A DNA stretch of 64,000 nucleotides, taken from NCBI GenBank assembly GCA_963590165.1, contig CAVANO010000021.1:1-64000 (forward strand). The letters run 5' to 3'. A program made the position numbers and the translations under genes. The DNA comes from UBA11524 sp963590165. Its GTDB lineage: Bacteria > Bacillota > Clostridia > Christensenellales > Aristaeellaceae. Shown here piece after piece: positions 31,682 through 40,606 of the stretch. The notes below the pieces were generated by a model. The model had not been told where the DNA came from, did no database searches, and was given only the letters and a program-made list of their open reading frames with translations. The stretch's first letter is position 1, and each line of letters starts with the position of its first letter.

Positions 31682-33913
31682 ATGATGTCCGTGAAATCAC
31701 CATCACCTTGGAAAACACTGCGTGCCCGATTGGGTCATGCATCCGGAATCGCCCTGACGTATGCCATTTTTCTGTTGATTTGCCTTTCCCTCCTCGTCGG
31801 GATCGGGCTGACATATGACAGCCGCGTCCGCAGCGATTATTGGGAACAGCAGCGCCGTCACCTTTCACGCGTGTCGGTCAGCATGGAAAATTATTTTCAG
31901 CTCATGAACGACTACTCGCTGCAGCTGCGCACGGACAGTACGCTGCTCAAGCTTGCCGCCATGACTGAGGAGACCGATGCAGATTATGTACTGTCCGCCT
32001 ATAAGCTGATGCAATCGCTGACTGCCCGCCAATACGGGCTGTTTAATCTGCCGGTTCTCCGCTCCACGCTATACCTCAAGACTTCCAATCACATCCTGAC
32101 ATCCAGCGAATCCGTGTCCGCTGAGCTGTATTACAACGGCACGCGCAGCTTCAAGGCATCAGAATATGATGCATGGATCACGCTGCTGAACAGCGCCACA
32201 ACCGAGCCGACTTTCGCCGATTACAGCCGATTTTCCGGTCGCAGCGGTGATTTAGCCGTTCTCATTGGACTCTCTGCCACGCAGCTGTCGTCCCTGCCGG
32301 TTGTCGTCACGTTTGAGCTGGATCCCGATGCCCTGTCGTCATTGCTTTTGCCGGAGGAAATCGAGGAAAGCGCCGTGTTTATCCTGACGAAAGAGGGAGA
32401 ACCGCTTTTCTCCATCGGCACGCTGTCAGAGAAGTCCTTTGCGTTCAATTCTTTGTCATTCGACAGTAAACAAAATGCCGTTTCCGGCGAATTCCGGCTC
32501 ATCCGCAATCAGGCGAAATCCGGCAGGCAGTATTATCTCGTGCTGCCCAACGACCTCGCCAACGAAGTCTCCGGCTCGCTTGTCTGGGTATACCTGAGCA
32601 TTTTCTTTGTTGCGCTCCTTGTCGGCGCATGCATGATTGTGCTGATGCTCCATGGTGCCATGAAGCCTATCCGTCAGCTGACCACGCGTTTGGGTGCCGC
32701 AGAGAATGCAAATGCCGCCCTGCAGAATCAGATTGATGCACATCGCCCTGCCATCAATGCTTCATACCTGCGTAAGCTGCTTTCCGGTCATGTTGCAACA
32801 AATGATGAGTTCCAATATATGATGGAATCGCTCCATCTGACGGGCGACATCCACCATTACGTGCTCTTCTGCGTTGCGAACCGACAGAACAATGACGGCA
32901 CCGTTTCCCTGCAAACCGAGTATGATGCGATTGTGGACGGGCTCGAGCGGCACCTGTCCGGCGAATATCCTCTGTATTACTACGTCACGCTATCGCGCGA
33001 ATTTGTCGTGCTGATGACCTACAGCAACGCACAAACGGAGTCACTCAACGACCTGCAGCAGCGCATCATCGAGCTGCATGATGATTTGGCAGACCATGAC
33101 GGACTGTGGTTCTATGCCGGCGTCGGCAGCCGTTGCGTCCAACCTTCCCGCCTGTGGGAGAGCTACGAGCAAGCACGCTCCGCCTCGCGCTACACCGGTA
33201 AACACCACATCTTCCTCCCCTATGACTTCATCCTCAAAGACACGCAAAGCTGGTATTATCCGGTTGAAATTTCCACAAAGCTCTACCACTTCATCACCTC
33301 CGGCAACAAGGGGCAGACGACAGACATGTTCGCGCTGATTCACCGCGAGAATGTCGAGGAGCGCAGCCTTTCGATGCCGCTGCTGAACATGCTGCTCGCA
33401 GACCTCAAAAACACGCTGTTCAAGGCGCGTTTTCAGATTCTTCCGCCGCAATCGGATGAACTCGCCGCAAAACTCCATGTGCTTGACGTGCAGCTGAACA
33501 GCACCTCGCTCAGTTTCGCGCAGCTGGAGGACATTGCGCTGTCCCTGTGTGATTTCTTCGTCCGTGTGACAACGCCGACCGCCATTATTCCTGACATCGA
33601 GCGCTATCTGCAGGAAAATTACAGCGACCCGAGCCTCTGTCTGAGCAAGGTCGGCGAATGCTTCAACATGAGCGAAACATACCTGAGCCATCTGTTCAAG
33701 GAAAAGACCGGCGAGAACTTCAGCGTTTACCTTGAACGGTTACGCATGAACGAAGCAGCAAAGCGCCTCACGAGCGGCTCGTGCAGCCTGACGACGCTCT
33801 TTGCCGACCTCGGCTACACGAATGCCGCCAGTTTCCGCCGCGCCTTCAAGAAGTATTACGGCATCACACCCAGTGAAATGCGCGACGGCAAATCGCAGCA
33901 AACCGGTGAATAA
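31682..33913 (+). CDS. membrane-bound AraC family regulator with extracellular sensor
   Basis: A 743-residue regulator. One membrane helix at residues ~22-44, an extracellular sensor of about 250 residues, a second helix near 300-323, and a C-terminal AraC HTH (about 640-735, with CFNMSETYLSHLFKEKTGENFSVYL split across two helices and LGYTNAASFRRAFKKYYGITPSE). This is the architecture of sugar-oligomer sensors next to LplABC-type transporters. It is divergent from the ABC operon, so it likely activates it when extracellular pectin oligomers are present (inference). Start is uncertain: ATG 31682 or 31685, or GTG 31691, which has the best spacing to GAGG. Confidence 0.9.
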   Translation: MMSVKSPSPWKTLRARLGHASGIALTYAIFLLICLSLLVGIGLTYDSRVRSDYWEQQRRHLSRVSVSMENYFQLMNDYSLQLRTDSTLLKLAAMTEETDADYVLSAYKLMQSLTARQYGLFNLPVLRSTLYLKTSNHILTSSESVSAELYYNGTRSFKASEYDAWITLLNSATTEPTFADYSRFSGRSGDLAVLIGLSATQLSSLPVVVTFELDPDALSSLLLPEEIEESAVFILTKEGEPLFSIGTLSEKSFAFNSLSFDSKQNAVSGEFRLIRNQAKSGRQYYLVLPNDLANEVSGSLVWVYLSIFFVALLVGACMIVLMLHGAMKPIRQLTTRLGAAENANAALQNQIDAHRPAINASYLRKLLSGHVATNDEFQYMMESLHLTGDIHHYVLFCVANRQNNDGTVSLQTEYDAIVDGLERHLSGEYPLYYYVTLSREFVVLMTYSNAQTESLNDLQQRIIELHDDLADHDGLWFYAGVGSRCVQPSRLWESYEQARSASRYTGKHHIFLPYDFILKDTQSWYYPVEISTKLYHFITSGNKGQTTDMFALIHRENVEERSLSMPLLNMLLADLKNTLFKARFQILPPQSDELAAKLHVLDVQLNSTSLSFAQLEDIALSLCDFFVRVTTPTAIIPDIERYLQENYSDPSLCLSKVGECFNMSETYLSHLFKEKTGENFSVYLERLRMNEAAKRLTSGSCSLTTLFADLGYTNAASFRRAFKKYYGITPSEMRDGKSQQTGE

Positions 33914-33916
33914 TTG

Positions 33917-33964
33917 CAACAAAAACGGACGAAGCCCATGCACAAGCTTCGTCCGTTTTTGTTG
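33917..33964. terminator. bidirectional terminator, 19-bp perfect stem
   Basis: CAACAAAAACGGACGAAGC and its exact complement flank a 10-base loop; each arm ends in a T-run on one strand. It separates the convergent regulator and GNAT genes. Confidence 0.92.
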
Positions 33965-33976
33965 ATGGCATGAGAA

Positions 33977-34453
33977 TCAGAGAATCTTTTCCATGCCAAT
34001 TTTCTGCACACGCAGGTCGAGTCTCTCATAGAACTTCCGAGCATTGACATTGTCCGCCCAGACATTCAGCGTCACGTTGTAATAGCCCTGCTTGCGCGCA
34101 AAATCCACCACGTAGTCGTAGAGCTGATGCCCGATATGCTGACCGCGTGCATTTTCATCGACACACAAATCATCAATATAGAGCGTCCTGATATCCGTCA
34201 GGTTGTTATCATTCACATGCTGCTGATGAATGCAGAATGCATAGCCGAGCACACACCCATCCGACTCTGCAACAAACACCGGCGTAAGATCATTCGCGAG
34301 AATCCCCCGAAGTTCCTCGTCCGTGTACTTCTTCGTGCCGTCGCGGAACAGGTCAGGGCGAACCGTGTGATGCACCTCGTGCACCTGGAGCAGCAGTTTG
34401 TCAAGCACCGGCATATCCTTCTCTTCAGCACGGCGAATCACAATCTCTTCCAT
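33977..34453 (-). CDS. GNAT family N-acetyltransferase
   Basis: A 158-residue GNAT protein with the acetyl-CoA-binding motif A segment DDLCVDENARGQHIGHQLYDY near 95-115 and the C-terminal LNVWADNVNARKFYERLDLRVQK. The acceptor is unknown. The ATG at 34453 has a GAGG site; the frame runs on upstream through the tRNA terminator and is not coding there. Confidence 0.88.
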   Translation of the reverse strand: MEEIVIRRAEEKDMPVLDKLLLQVHEVHHTVRPDLFRDGTKKYTDEELRGILANDLTPVFVAESDGCVLGYAFCIHQQHVNDNNLTDIRTLYIDDLCVDENARGQHIGHQLYDYVVDFARKQGYYNVTLNVWADNVNARKFYERLDLRVQKIGMEKIL

Positions 34454-34488
34454 TCGGACATTCCTCCTCAAATGATTGTAAAAGAAAA

Positions 34489-34515
34489 CTCCTGCCAGAA
34501 TGATCAAGGCAGGAG
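34489..34515 (-). terminator. terminator of the tRNA-Arg cluster
   Basis: On the minus strand, CTCCTGCC / GGCAGGAG with an 11-base loop, then TTTTCTTTT. It lies 5 bases after the last tRNA gene. Confidence 0.88.
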
Positions 34516-34520
34516 AAATA

Positions 34521-34594
34521 TGAGCCCGGCGGGATTCGAACCCACGACCTTTTGATTCGTAGTCAAACACTCTATCCAGCTGAGCTACGAGCCC
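34521..34594 (-). tRNA. tRNA-Arg(ACG), third of three
   Basis: A 74-base gene on the minus strand starting GGGCTCGTAGCTCAG, with anticodon loop CTACGAA (ACG) and T-arm GGTTCGAATCC. The acceptor stem closes with two G-U pairs and discriminator A. CCA is not encoded. Identical to the two following copies. Confidence 0.97.
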
Positions 34595-34619
34595 ATGATG
34601 TCAGGGATGCAGGAGAAGA

Positions 34620-34693
34620 TGAGCCCGGCGGGATTCGAACCCACGACCTTTTGATTCGTAGTCAAACACTCTATCCAGCTGAGCTACGAGCCC
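34620..34693 (-). tRNA. tRNA-Arg(ACG), second of three
   Basis: Same 74-base sequence as its neighbours, separated from each by 25 identical bases, giving a 99-base repeat unit. Confidence 0.97.
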
Positions 34694-34718
34694 ATGATGT
34701 CAGGGATGCAGGAGAAGA

Positions 34719-34792
34719 TGAGCCCGGCGGGATTCGAACCCACGACCTTTTGATTCGTAGTCAAACACTCTATCCAGCTGAGCTACGAGCCC
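34719..34792 (-). tRNA. tRNA-Arg(ACG), first of three
   Basis: Same 74-base sequence. It is the promoter-proximal copy; a near-consensus promoter lies 52 bases upstream. Confidence 0.97.
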
Positions 34793-34844
34793 ATGTGCTG
34801 CATCAGAATTGCATTTCTGCAGTTCCTTTCCTGACAGCTTCAAT

Positions 34845-34873
34845 ATCTTACCACGATCTTTCAAATTTGTCAA
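34845..34873 (-). promoter_or_regulatory. strong promoter for the tRNA-Arg cluster
   Basis: On the minus strand, TTGACA (34873-34868), 17 bases, TAAGAT (34850-34845). A perfect -35 at optimal spacing suits stable RNA genes. Confidence 0.85.
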
Positions 34874-34940
34874 GTCAAAATTTCATTTTTTCGCGCTTCA
34901 GACAGAAAAAAATATTAGATGATGATCGTCTGCTGCCCGA

Positions 34941-35771
34941 TCAGCGGGTCGGCGGCACTGCCTTCGGATAGACGCCGAGCAGCCGGATTTCACATGTGAA
35001 CGGCTTGGCATCCGCCATTGCACGGACAAGGTGCATCGCGTCCATCTTCCCCTCAAAGTCCGCCGAAAAGAAATACTGGAACGGTGTTTCTGGCATCGGA
35101 CGACTTTCAATTCGCGACATATTCAGACCGCTTTCCGCAAAGGAGGACAGCACACGCACAAGCGCACCTACCTCGTTCTTCACAGTGAACACCACGGTCG
35201 CTTTTTCAGGCGTATGCAGCGGGGTTTCATCACGCGAGAGAATCAGGAAGCGCGTTGTGTTGGCGCTGCTCGTCTGGATATCACGCTTGAGGATGGTCAG
35301 CCCGTATGTGCGTGCTGCCTCCTCGCTTGCAATCGCCGCATAGGTGATATCTTGCTTTTCTGCCACGTCACGTGCTGAAATTGCGGTGTTCTCCGATGGG
35401 GTAATCTGGACATCCGTCATACCCTGCAGGAACGCATCGCATTGTGCAATTGCCTGCGGATGGCTCGCAATGCGACGGATATCCGACAGCTTTGCGCCGG
35501 GAATCGCCAGCAGATTGTGGCGCACTGCTTTCATCGCCTCGCCCACGATATGCAGCGGCAGCTTTTCCAACAACGAATATGTCGGCAGCACCGCACCGGC
35601 AAACGAGTTTTCCACCGGCAGGAGTGCGTAATCCGCCTTGCCGTCAATCACCGCCTGTGCCGCCTTTGGGAACGTCGGAAAGCCGATGCACTCCCCTGCT
35701 GGAAACGACTCCTGCGCTGCGGCGCATGAAAAGCTGCCGAGCGTGCCAGGGAACGCGATTATTTCAGGCAT
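34941..35771 (-). CDS. pheA: prephenate dehydratase with ACT regulatory domain
   Basis: Converts prephenate to phenylpyruvate for phenylalanine synthesis. The 276-residue protein has the PDT domain (start IAFPGTLGSFSCAAA, LLPVENSFAGAV, SSANTTRFL with the catalytic Thr) and a C-terminal ACT domain with the Phe-binding ESRP motif near 222-225. No chorismate mutase domain. The ATG at 35771 overlaps the end of aroC by 13 bases. It is last in the aroA-aroC-pheA operon. Confidence 0.95.
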   Translation of the reverse strand: MPEIIAFPGTLGSFSCAAAQESFPAGECIGFPTFPKAAQAVIDGKADYALLPVENSFAGAVLPTYSLLEKLPLHIVGEAMKAVRHNLLAIPGAKLSDIRRIASHPQAIAQCDAFLQGMTDVQITPSENTAISARDVAEKQDITYAAIASEEAARTYGLTILKRDIQTSSANTTRFLILSRDETPLHTPEKATVVFTVKNEVGALVRVLSSFAESGLNMSRIESRPMPETPFQYFFSADFEGKMDAMHLVRAMADAKPFTCEIRLLGVYPKAVPPTR

Positions 35772-36850
35772 GACGCACGCTCCTTCCACATTTCCATCAG
35801 TCCGATCGCAGTCATCGCCTCGACAACCGGCACCGCGCGCGGCAAAATGCATGGGTCATGGCGTCCTTGAATCGCAAGTGCCGCGTTTTCGCCCAATTGG
35901 AGCGACACCGTCTGCTGTGTCTGTGCGATGGACGGCGTCGGACGAATCACGCACCGGAAAATGATCGGCATACCATTCGTGATGCCGCCGTTGATGCCGC
36001 CTGCGTTGTTGCTCCGCGTTCTGACCGCGCCGTTGTCCATATAGAAAGCGTCATTCGCCTGACTGCCGCTCATGTGCGCAAAATCAAAGCCTGCACCGAA
36101 GGACACGCCCTTGACAGCAGGAATCGAGAACAGCAAATGGCTCAGGACACTCTCGATGCTGTCGAAAAACGGCGCTCCCAGCCCGGCAGGAAGCCCTGTC
36201 GCGCGGCATTCCAGCACACCACCGATGGAGTCCTGCGCATTTCGTGCATCCAGAATTGCTTGCTCCATTTGGGCATCCAGTCCATTTGTCAGCACTGGCA
36301 ACGTCATCGACCGCAGAGCCGCGTCTTCTGCCGTGCAGTCATCATCCATAAAAGACGCATCGCAAATATTTCCAAGCTGCTGAATATGACACGCAATGCT
36401 GACGCCCTGCGTTTCCAGATACTGCTTACACAGTGCACCTGCCAGCACAATCGGTGCCGTCAGCCGACCGGAAAAGCTGCCGCCGCCGCGCCAGTCCTCG
36501 AAGCCGAAGTAGCGCACATGTCCGGTATAATCCGCATGTCCGGGACGCACAAGGTCAACGCCGTCGCCATAGTCCTTTGAATGCTGATTCGTGTTGCGGA
36601 TGATGGCACAGATGGGCTGACCCGTTGTCCGCCCATTCAACACGCCGGAGAGAAATTCCGGCTCATCCGCTTCCTTGCGGGTAGTCGTCATCAGGCTCTG
36701 ACCCGGCGCACGGCGAGCCATTTCCGCACGAAGTTGTGCCTGGTCAATCACCATGCCTGCCGGAAAGCCGTCGATGGTGATGCCGATAGCCTCGCCATGA
36801 CTCTGCCCGAAGATGGACAGGTTGACATACCGCCCGAAGGTGCTGCTCAT
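35759..36850 (-). CDS. aroC: chorismate synthase
   Basis: FMN-dependent last step to chorismate. The 363-residue protein has the family signatures GQSHGEAIGITIDG near residue 13, RPGHADYTGHVRYF near 100, and the later GGITNGMP. The ATG overlaps the aroA stop by 4 bases (ATGA). Frame upstream of 36850 is shadow. Confidence 0.97.
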   Translation of the reverse strand: MSSTFGRYVNLSIFGQSHGEAIGITIDGFPAGMVIDQAQLRAEMARRAPGQSLMTTTRKEADEPEFLSGVLNGRTTGQPICAIIRNTNQHSKDYGDGVDLVRPGHADYTGHVRYFGFEDWRGGGSFSGRLTAPIVLAGALCKQYLETQGVSIACHIQQLGNICDASFMDDDCTAEDAALRSMTLPVLTNGLDAQMEQAILDARNAQDSIGGVLECRATGLPAGLGAPFFDSIESVLSHLLFSIPAVKGVSFGAGFDFAHMSGSQANDAFYMDNGAVRTRSNNAGGINGGITNGMPIIFRCVIRPTPSIAQTQQTVSLQLGENAALAIQGRHDPCILPRAVPVVEAMTAIGLMEMWKERASCLK

Positions 36851-38118
36851 TCGCACTTTCCTCCCAATGCCTGATAAACGTTCAGATATTCCGGCCAAGA
36901 TTTGTTGATGGCTTCCACACCTTCGACTGTCACCGGCTCTGCGCAGCACGTTGATGCAACAGAAGCAAGCATGACCATGCGGTGATCGCCGTATTTCGGC
37001 AACGTCACGCCGCCATGCAGTTTCTTCACGCCCTGCAGGACAATATCATCACCGTCTGCGTGCGCGTTGCCGCCGAGTAGGTTCAGCGTTTCTACCGTTG
37101 CCGCCAGCCGGTCGCACTCCTTTAACCGAAGCCGTCCGCAGTGTGTCAGGCGCGATTCGCCGTCCGCAAATTGCGCCGTCAGTGCCAGAATCGGTGCGAT
37201 ATCGGGGCAGTCATGCATATCCAGCACTGCTCCATGCAGCGAGTTTGCCGTCACACGGATGCCGTTTTCATCCTCGTGCACCTCCGCACCCAAGGCTGTC
37301 AGGTGCTTCAGGATGGCACGATCGCCTTGCGTTGTCACAGCAGATAGGTGCTTGACCGTCACATCATTTCCGAGCGCATCTGCGCAGAGCAGCACTGCCG
37401 CCTGTGAATAGTCACCATTCAAACGGTTGGAGCGGCTTACATACTGCTGATTACCCGGAATGCGCCAGCTAAACGGTGCAAGTTCCTCAACTGTAATGCC
37501 GCTGGACGTAATCGCTTCGATGGTCATACGGATATAGCTTTCGCTCTCGACCGACGGCTGAACCGTCAGCGTTGAACTGCCTTTCAGGAGCGGCAACGCG
37601 AACAGCAGTCCCGACACGAACTGACTGGACACATTGCCCGGCAGCACATAATCGCCGGAATCCAGTTTGCCGCTGACCGTCAGTTCCGCCGCACCGTCTG
37701 CACCGACGCCCATGTGCCAAACGACGCCGCGCGGCACAAACAGGTCGCGGTACACATCCATCGGACGCGAACTGAGATGCCCATGCATCCGAAAGACACT
37801 TTCCTGTGCCAACGTCAGCGCAATCGGCACGAAAAAGCGCAGTGTCGAGCCGCTTTCACCGCAGTCAAGCACCGGCTTGCGTGCAATCTTATTCTTTCGT
37901 CCACGGATGACAAGCCGTTCGCCGTCGCGTTCAAATTCGCTCCCTAACGCATGCAGACAGCGCATTGTCGCCGCCATGTCCGCCGAATCCATAAAGCCAT
38001 CGAGAACCGACTCGCCTTCCGCAAGACCTGCACAGATCATCCGGCGATGTGCCTCGGACTTTGACGCAGGTGCGCTGACAATTCCTGTGAGCTTCGCCGG
38101 GAAAAAGGTTGTTTTCAT
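36847..38118 (-). CDS. aroA: 5-enolpyruvylshikimate-3-phosphate synthase
   Basis: Adds the enolpyruvyl group of PEP to shikimate-3-phosphate. The 423-residue protein has the N-terminal SKSEAHRRM, the LDCGESGSTLRFF motif near 87-99, and LRLKECDRLAA near 340. The ATG at 38118 has an AAGGAG site. First in an aroA-aroC-pheA operon. Confidence 0.97.
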   Translation of the reverse strand: MKTTFFPAKLTGIVSAPASKSEAHRRMICAGLAEGESVLDGFMDSADMAATMRCLHALGSEFERDGERLVIRGRKNKIARKPVLDCGESGSTLRFFVPIALTLAQESVFRMHGHLSSRPMDVYRDLFVPRGVVWHMGVGADGAAELTVSGKLDSGDYVLPGNVSSQFVSGLLFALPLLKGSSTLTVQPSVESESYIRMTIEAITSSGITVEELAPFSWRIPGNQQYVSRSNRLNGDYSQAAVLLCADALGNDVTVKHLSAVTTQGDRAILKHLTALGAEVHEDENGIRVTANSLHGAVLDMHDCPDIAPILALTAQFADGESRLTHCGRLRLKECDRLAATVETLNLLGGNAHADGDDIVLQGVKKLHGGVTLPKYGDHRMVMLASVASTCCAEPVTVEGVEAINKSWPEYLNVYQALGGKCE

Positions 38119-38149
38119 GATGAATTTCTCCTTTGCTTGATCCCTGTTC

Positions 38150-38178
38150 ATCATAGCACAACAACGGCAAAAAGTCAT
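38150..38178 (-). promoter_or_regulatory. probable promoter for aroA-aroC-pheA
   Basis: On the minus strand, ATGACT (38178-38173), 17 bases, TATGAT (38155-38150), 32 bases before the aroA ATG and downstream of the tpiA-side terminator. Confidence 0.6.
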
Positions 38179-38214
38179 GTTTTCGATTTGTTTTGGCGTC
38201 CAAAGTACAAAAAA

Positions 38215-38245
38215 AGAACACATCCGCATTGCATAGATGTGTTCT
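38215..38245 (-). terminator. terminator between tpiA and aroA
   Basis: On the minus strand, AGAACACATC / GATGTGTTCT with an 11-base loop, then TTTTTTTG. It ends the cggR-pgk-tpiA transcript. Confidence 0.9.
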
Positions 38246-38272
38246 CTTTACCTACATGCAGGAATTTTGCTC

Positions 38273-38333
38273 TGCGAAGCGGACATGGGCATAAAACCGG
38301 ATTCAGTCCGTTTCTGCCATGCAACACTTCGCA
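38273..38333 (-). ncRNA. candidate structured RNA downstream of tpiA
   Basis: A 61-base nested hairpin. On the minus strand TGCGAAG closes with CTTCGCA; inside, CATGGCA pairs with TGCCCATG (one bulge) and AAACGGA with TCCGGTTT (one bulge) around a CTGAA loop. It begins 23 bases after the tpiA stop and is followed by the terminator. I do not recognise a known riboswitch. Confidence 0.4.
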
Positions 38334-38355
38334 TCGCTATCCGGTCGCACGTACA

Positions 38356-39108
38356 TTACTTGTCGTAGTTCACCACGAGAGAGAAGTCAGGCGCCTTCAG
38401 GGACGCGCCGCCGATAAGACCGCCGTCAATTTCAGGCTGCGCCATTAGACCCTTGACATTCTTCGGATTCATGGAGCCGCCGTACTGGATGCGCACCTTG
38501 TCCGCGCACTCCTGACCATACTTGCGTGCAACAGCCTTCCGGATGACGCCGATGGTCTCATTCGCCTGCTCATCGGTCGCGGTCAGACCGGTGCCGATTG
38601 CCCAGACCGGTTCATAAGCGATGACCACATTAGCCACCTGCTCCGCCGACAGACCGTTGAGTGCCATGATCGTCTGATAGTCCACCAAGCCGTTGGTCGC
38701 GCCTGCTTCACGGACATCCTTCATTTCGCCCACGCACAGGATAACCTTCAAACCAGCCGCCACAGCCGCCAGCACGCGCTTGTTAACCGTCTGGTCTGTT
38801 TCGCCGAAATACTGACGGCGCTCGCTGTGGCCGATAATGACGTATTCCACGCCAGCCGCCACAAGCATATCCGCAGACAGTTCTCCGGTGAAAGCGCCAG
38901 ACGCAGCCCAGTGGACATTCTCCGCACCGAGATGGATGTTGGAGCCTGCAATGGCTTCCTTCACTGCCGCAATGTCAACCGCCGGAACACACACGACCAC
39001 GTCGCAGGTTGCGTCCTTCACAAGGGGCTTCAGATCATTGACAAGCGCTGCCGCCTCAGCAGGGGTCTTGTTCATCTTCCAGTTGCCAGCAATAATTGCC
39101 TTACGCAT
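38356..39108 (-). CDS. tpiA: triosephosphate isomerase
   Basis: Interconverts glyceraldehyde-3-phosphate and dihydroxyacetone phosphate. The 250-residue protein has NWKMN at 9-13, the His in IIGHSERR near 94, catalytic Glu in AYEPVWAIGTG, and GGS in YGGSMNPKN. The ATG at 39108 has an AAGGAG site. It follows pgk after a 220-base gap holding a hairpin and a MITE-like element. Confidence 0.98.
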   Translation of the reverse strand: MRKAIIAGNWKMNKTPAEAAALVNDLKPLVKDATCDVVVCVPAVDIAAVKEAIAGSNIHLGAENVHWAASGAFTGELSADMLVAAGVEYVIIGHSERRQYFGETDQTVNKRVLAAVAAGLKVILCVGEMKDVREAGATNGLVDYQTIMALNGLSAEQVANVVIAYEPVWAIGTGLTATDEQANETIGVIRKAVARKYGQECADKVRIQYGGSMNPKNVKGLMAQPEIDGGLIGGASLKAPDFSLVVNYDK

Positions 39109-39154
39109 GATGATGTTTTCTCCTTCAAATTTATTCAAAAAAGAGCATGGAAAG

Positions 39155-39180
39155 CCGTCCCTGCGGTCAAACAGGGACGG
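39155..39180 (-). other. hairpin at the edge of the MITE-like element
   Basis: A 9-bp perfect stem CCGTCCCTG / CAGGGACGG with an 8-base loop between pgk and tpiA. On the minus strand the tail CTTTCC has no long T-run, so it may be a processing or stabilising structure rather than a terminator. Confidence 0.5.
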
Positions 39181-39182
39181 TT

Positions 39183-39324
39183 AAGGAATACCGCACAAAT
39201 GATTTGGTACGATGAATAGTGAATTTTGTGCCAAGGGCATGTCGGCGAAATAACGACTTATTTCGTCGCCTCCGATGACGCAAAAGCACATTCAGTGGCG
39301 CCGCTGATTGTGCAGTATTGCCTT
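39183..39324. repeat. MITE-like intergenic element
   Basis: A 142-base element between pgk and tpiA. Its ends are near-inverted repeats: AAGGAATACCGCACAA on the left and AAGGCAATACTGCACAA read from the right. Inside is a hairpin with perfect 8-base arms CGAAATAA / TTATTTCG. It codes for no protein. A partial second copy lies at 22182-22239. Confidence 0.65.
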
Positions 39325-39328
39325 GAAA

Positions 39329-40531
39329 TTACTTCTCGTCGAGGCACGCAACGCCGGGCAGAACCTTGCCTTCGAGGTACTCCAGAGAAGCGCCGCCGCC
39401 GGTGGAGATGTGTGTCATCTTGTCGCCCAGACCCATCTGCTCCACAGCTGCTGCAGAGTCACCGCCGCCGATGATGGTCACCGCATCGGACTCAGCCATT
39501 GCCTTCGCAACAGCCAGCGTGCCGGCTGCCAGCGTCGGATTCTCGAACACACCCATCGGGCCGTTCCAGACAACCGTCTTGGCGGACTTCACAGCCTCAG
39601 CAAACAGCGCGCAGCTCTTCGGGCCGATGTCGCAGCCTTCCATGTCAGCCGGAATCGCGTTGGAATCAACAACGAGCGTTTCCACAGGCGCATCAATCGG
39701 GTTCGGGAATTCCTTCACGCACACGGTATCGACCGGCAGCAGGAGCTTCACGCCCTTCTTCTCCGCCTTCGCCATCATGTCGGTGCAGTAGTCAATCTTG
39801 GTCTCATCCAGCAGAGACTTGCCGATTTCATAGCCCTTCGCCTTGAGGAAGGTGAACGCCATGCCGCCGCCGATGATCAGCGTATCAACCTTTTCCAGCA
39901 GATTGTTGATAACATTCAGCTTGTCTTCGATTTTCGCGCCGCCCAGCACCGCGACGAACGGACGATCCGCATTCTCCAGCGCCTTGCCCATGACCGCAAG
40001 CTCCTTGCCGATCAGGTAGCCAGCCACGTTGGGAGAAAGGAACTTCGTCACGCCTTCGGTGGAGCAATGTGCACGGTGGCAGGAGCCGAATGCGTCATCC
40101 ACGTAGCAGTCTGCCAGAGAAGCCAGTTCCTTGGAGAACTCTTCGATATTCTTGGTTTCTTCCTTGCGGAAGCGGGTGTTCTGCAGCAACACGACGTCGC
40201 CGTCCTTCATCGCCGCCACAGCAGCCTTGGCATTGTCGCCGACAACCGTGTCATCATCAGCAAACACAACTGGCTGACCAAGCAGCTCGCTCAGGCGGAC
40301 AGCCACAGGTGCGAGAGAGAACTTCGCTTCCGGGCCATTCTTCGGCTTGCCCAGATGGCTGCACAGGATGACCTTGCCGCCGTCAGCGATCAGCTTCTTG
40401 ATGGTCGGGAGCGCAGCCACAATACGCTTATCGTTGGTGATCTTGCCGTCCTTCATCGGGACGTTAAAGTCGCAGCGAACCAGTACCTTCTTGCCGGAAA
40501 CCTGAATGTCGTCAATTGTCTTCTTCGCCAT
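39329..40531 (-). CDS. pgk: phosphoglycerate kinase
   Basis: Glycolytic ATP-forming step. The 400-residue protein has VRCDFNVPM near 18, LCSHLGKPK near 56, the basic-patch RPFVAVLGGAKIEDK near 190 and the C-terminal GGGDSAAAVEQMGL. The ATG at 40531 has an AAGGAG site. It lies 75 bases after cggR and upstream of tpiA. Confidence 0.98.
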   Translation of the reverse strand: MAKKTIDDIQVSGKKVLVRCDFNVPMKDGKITNDKRIVAALPTIKKLIADGGKVILCSHLGKPKNGPEAKFSLAPVAVRLSELLGQPVVFADDDTVVGDNAKAAVAAMKDGDVVLLQNTRFRKEETKNIEEFSKELASLADCYVDDAFGSCHRAHCSTEGVTKFLSPNVAGYLIGKELAVMGKALENADRPFVAVLGGAKIEDKLNVINNLLEKVDTLIIGGGMAFTFLKAKGYEIGKSLLDETKIDYCTDMMAKAEKKGVKLLLPVDTVCVKEFPNPIDAPVETLVVDSNAIPADMEGCDIGPKSCALFAEAVKSAKTVVWNGPMGVFENPTLAAGTLAVAKAMAESDAVTIIGGGDSAAAVEQMGLGDKMTHISTGGGASLEYLEGKVLPGVACLDEK

Positions 40532-40606
40532 TTGAAACCACTCCTTCAAGCTTGCTCATAATTGGTTGCCTGTATTGAAACGCCGACAGCCTTCATCTGC
40601 CAGCGA

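Noticed and set aside
29917..31818. Long plus-strand frame (633 codons) opposite the solute-binding protein
   Set aside because: No recognisable domain, and the opposite strand encodes a clear binding protein with a signal peptide, ribosome-binding site and promoter. Long antisense frames are common at this base composition.
34521..34792. Direct repeats with constant spacing, CRISPR-like at first sight
   Set aside because: The 74-base repeat folds as tRNA-Arg, spacers are identical rather than unique, and no cas gene is near.
34552..34971. Open frame with a peptide repeated in 33-residue units
   Set aside because: It is the reverse translation of the three tandem tRNA-Arg genes. The repetition comes from the 99-bp tRNA unit and not from a protein.
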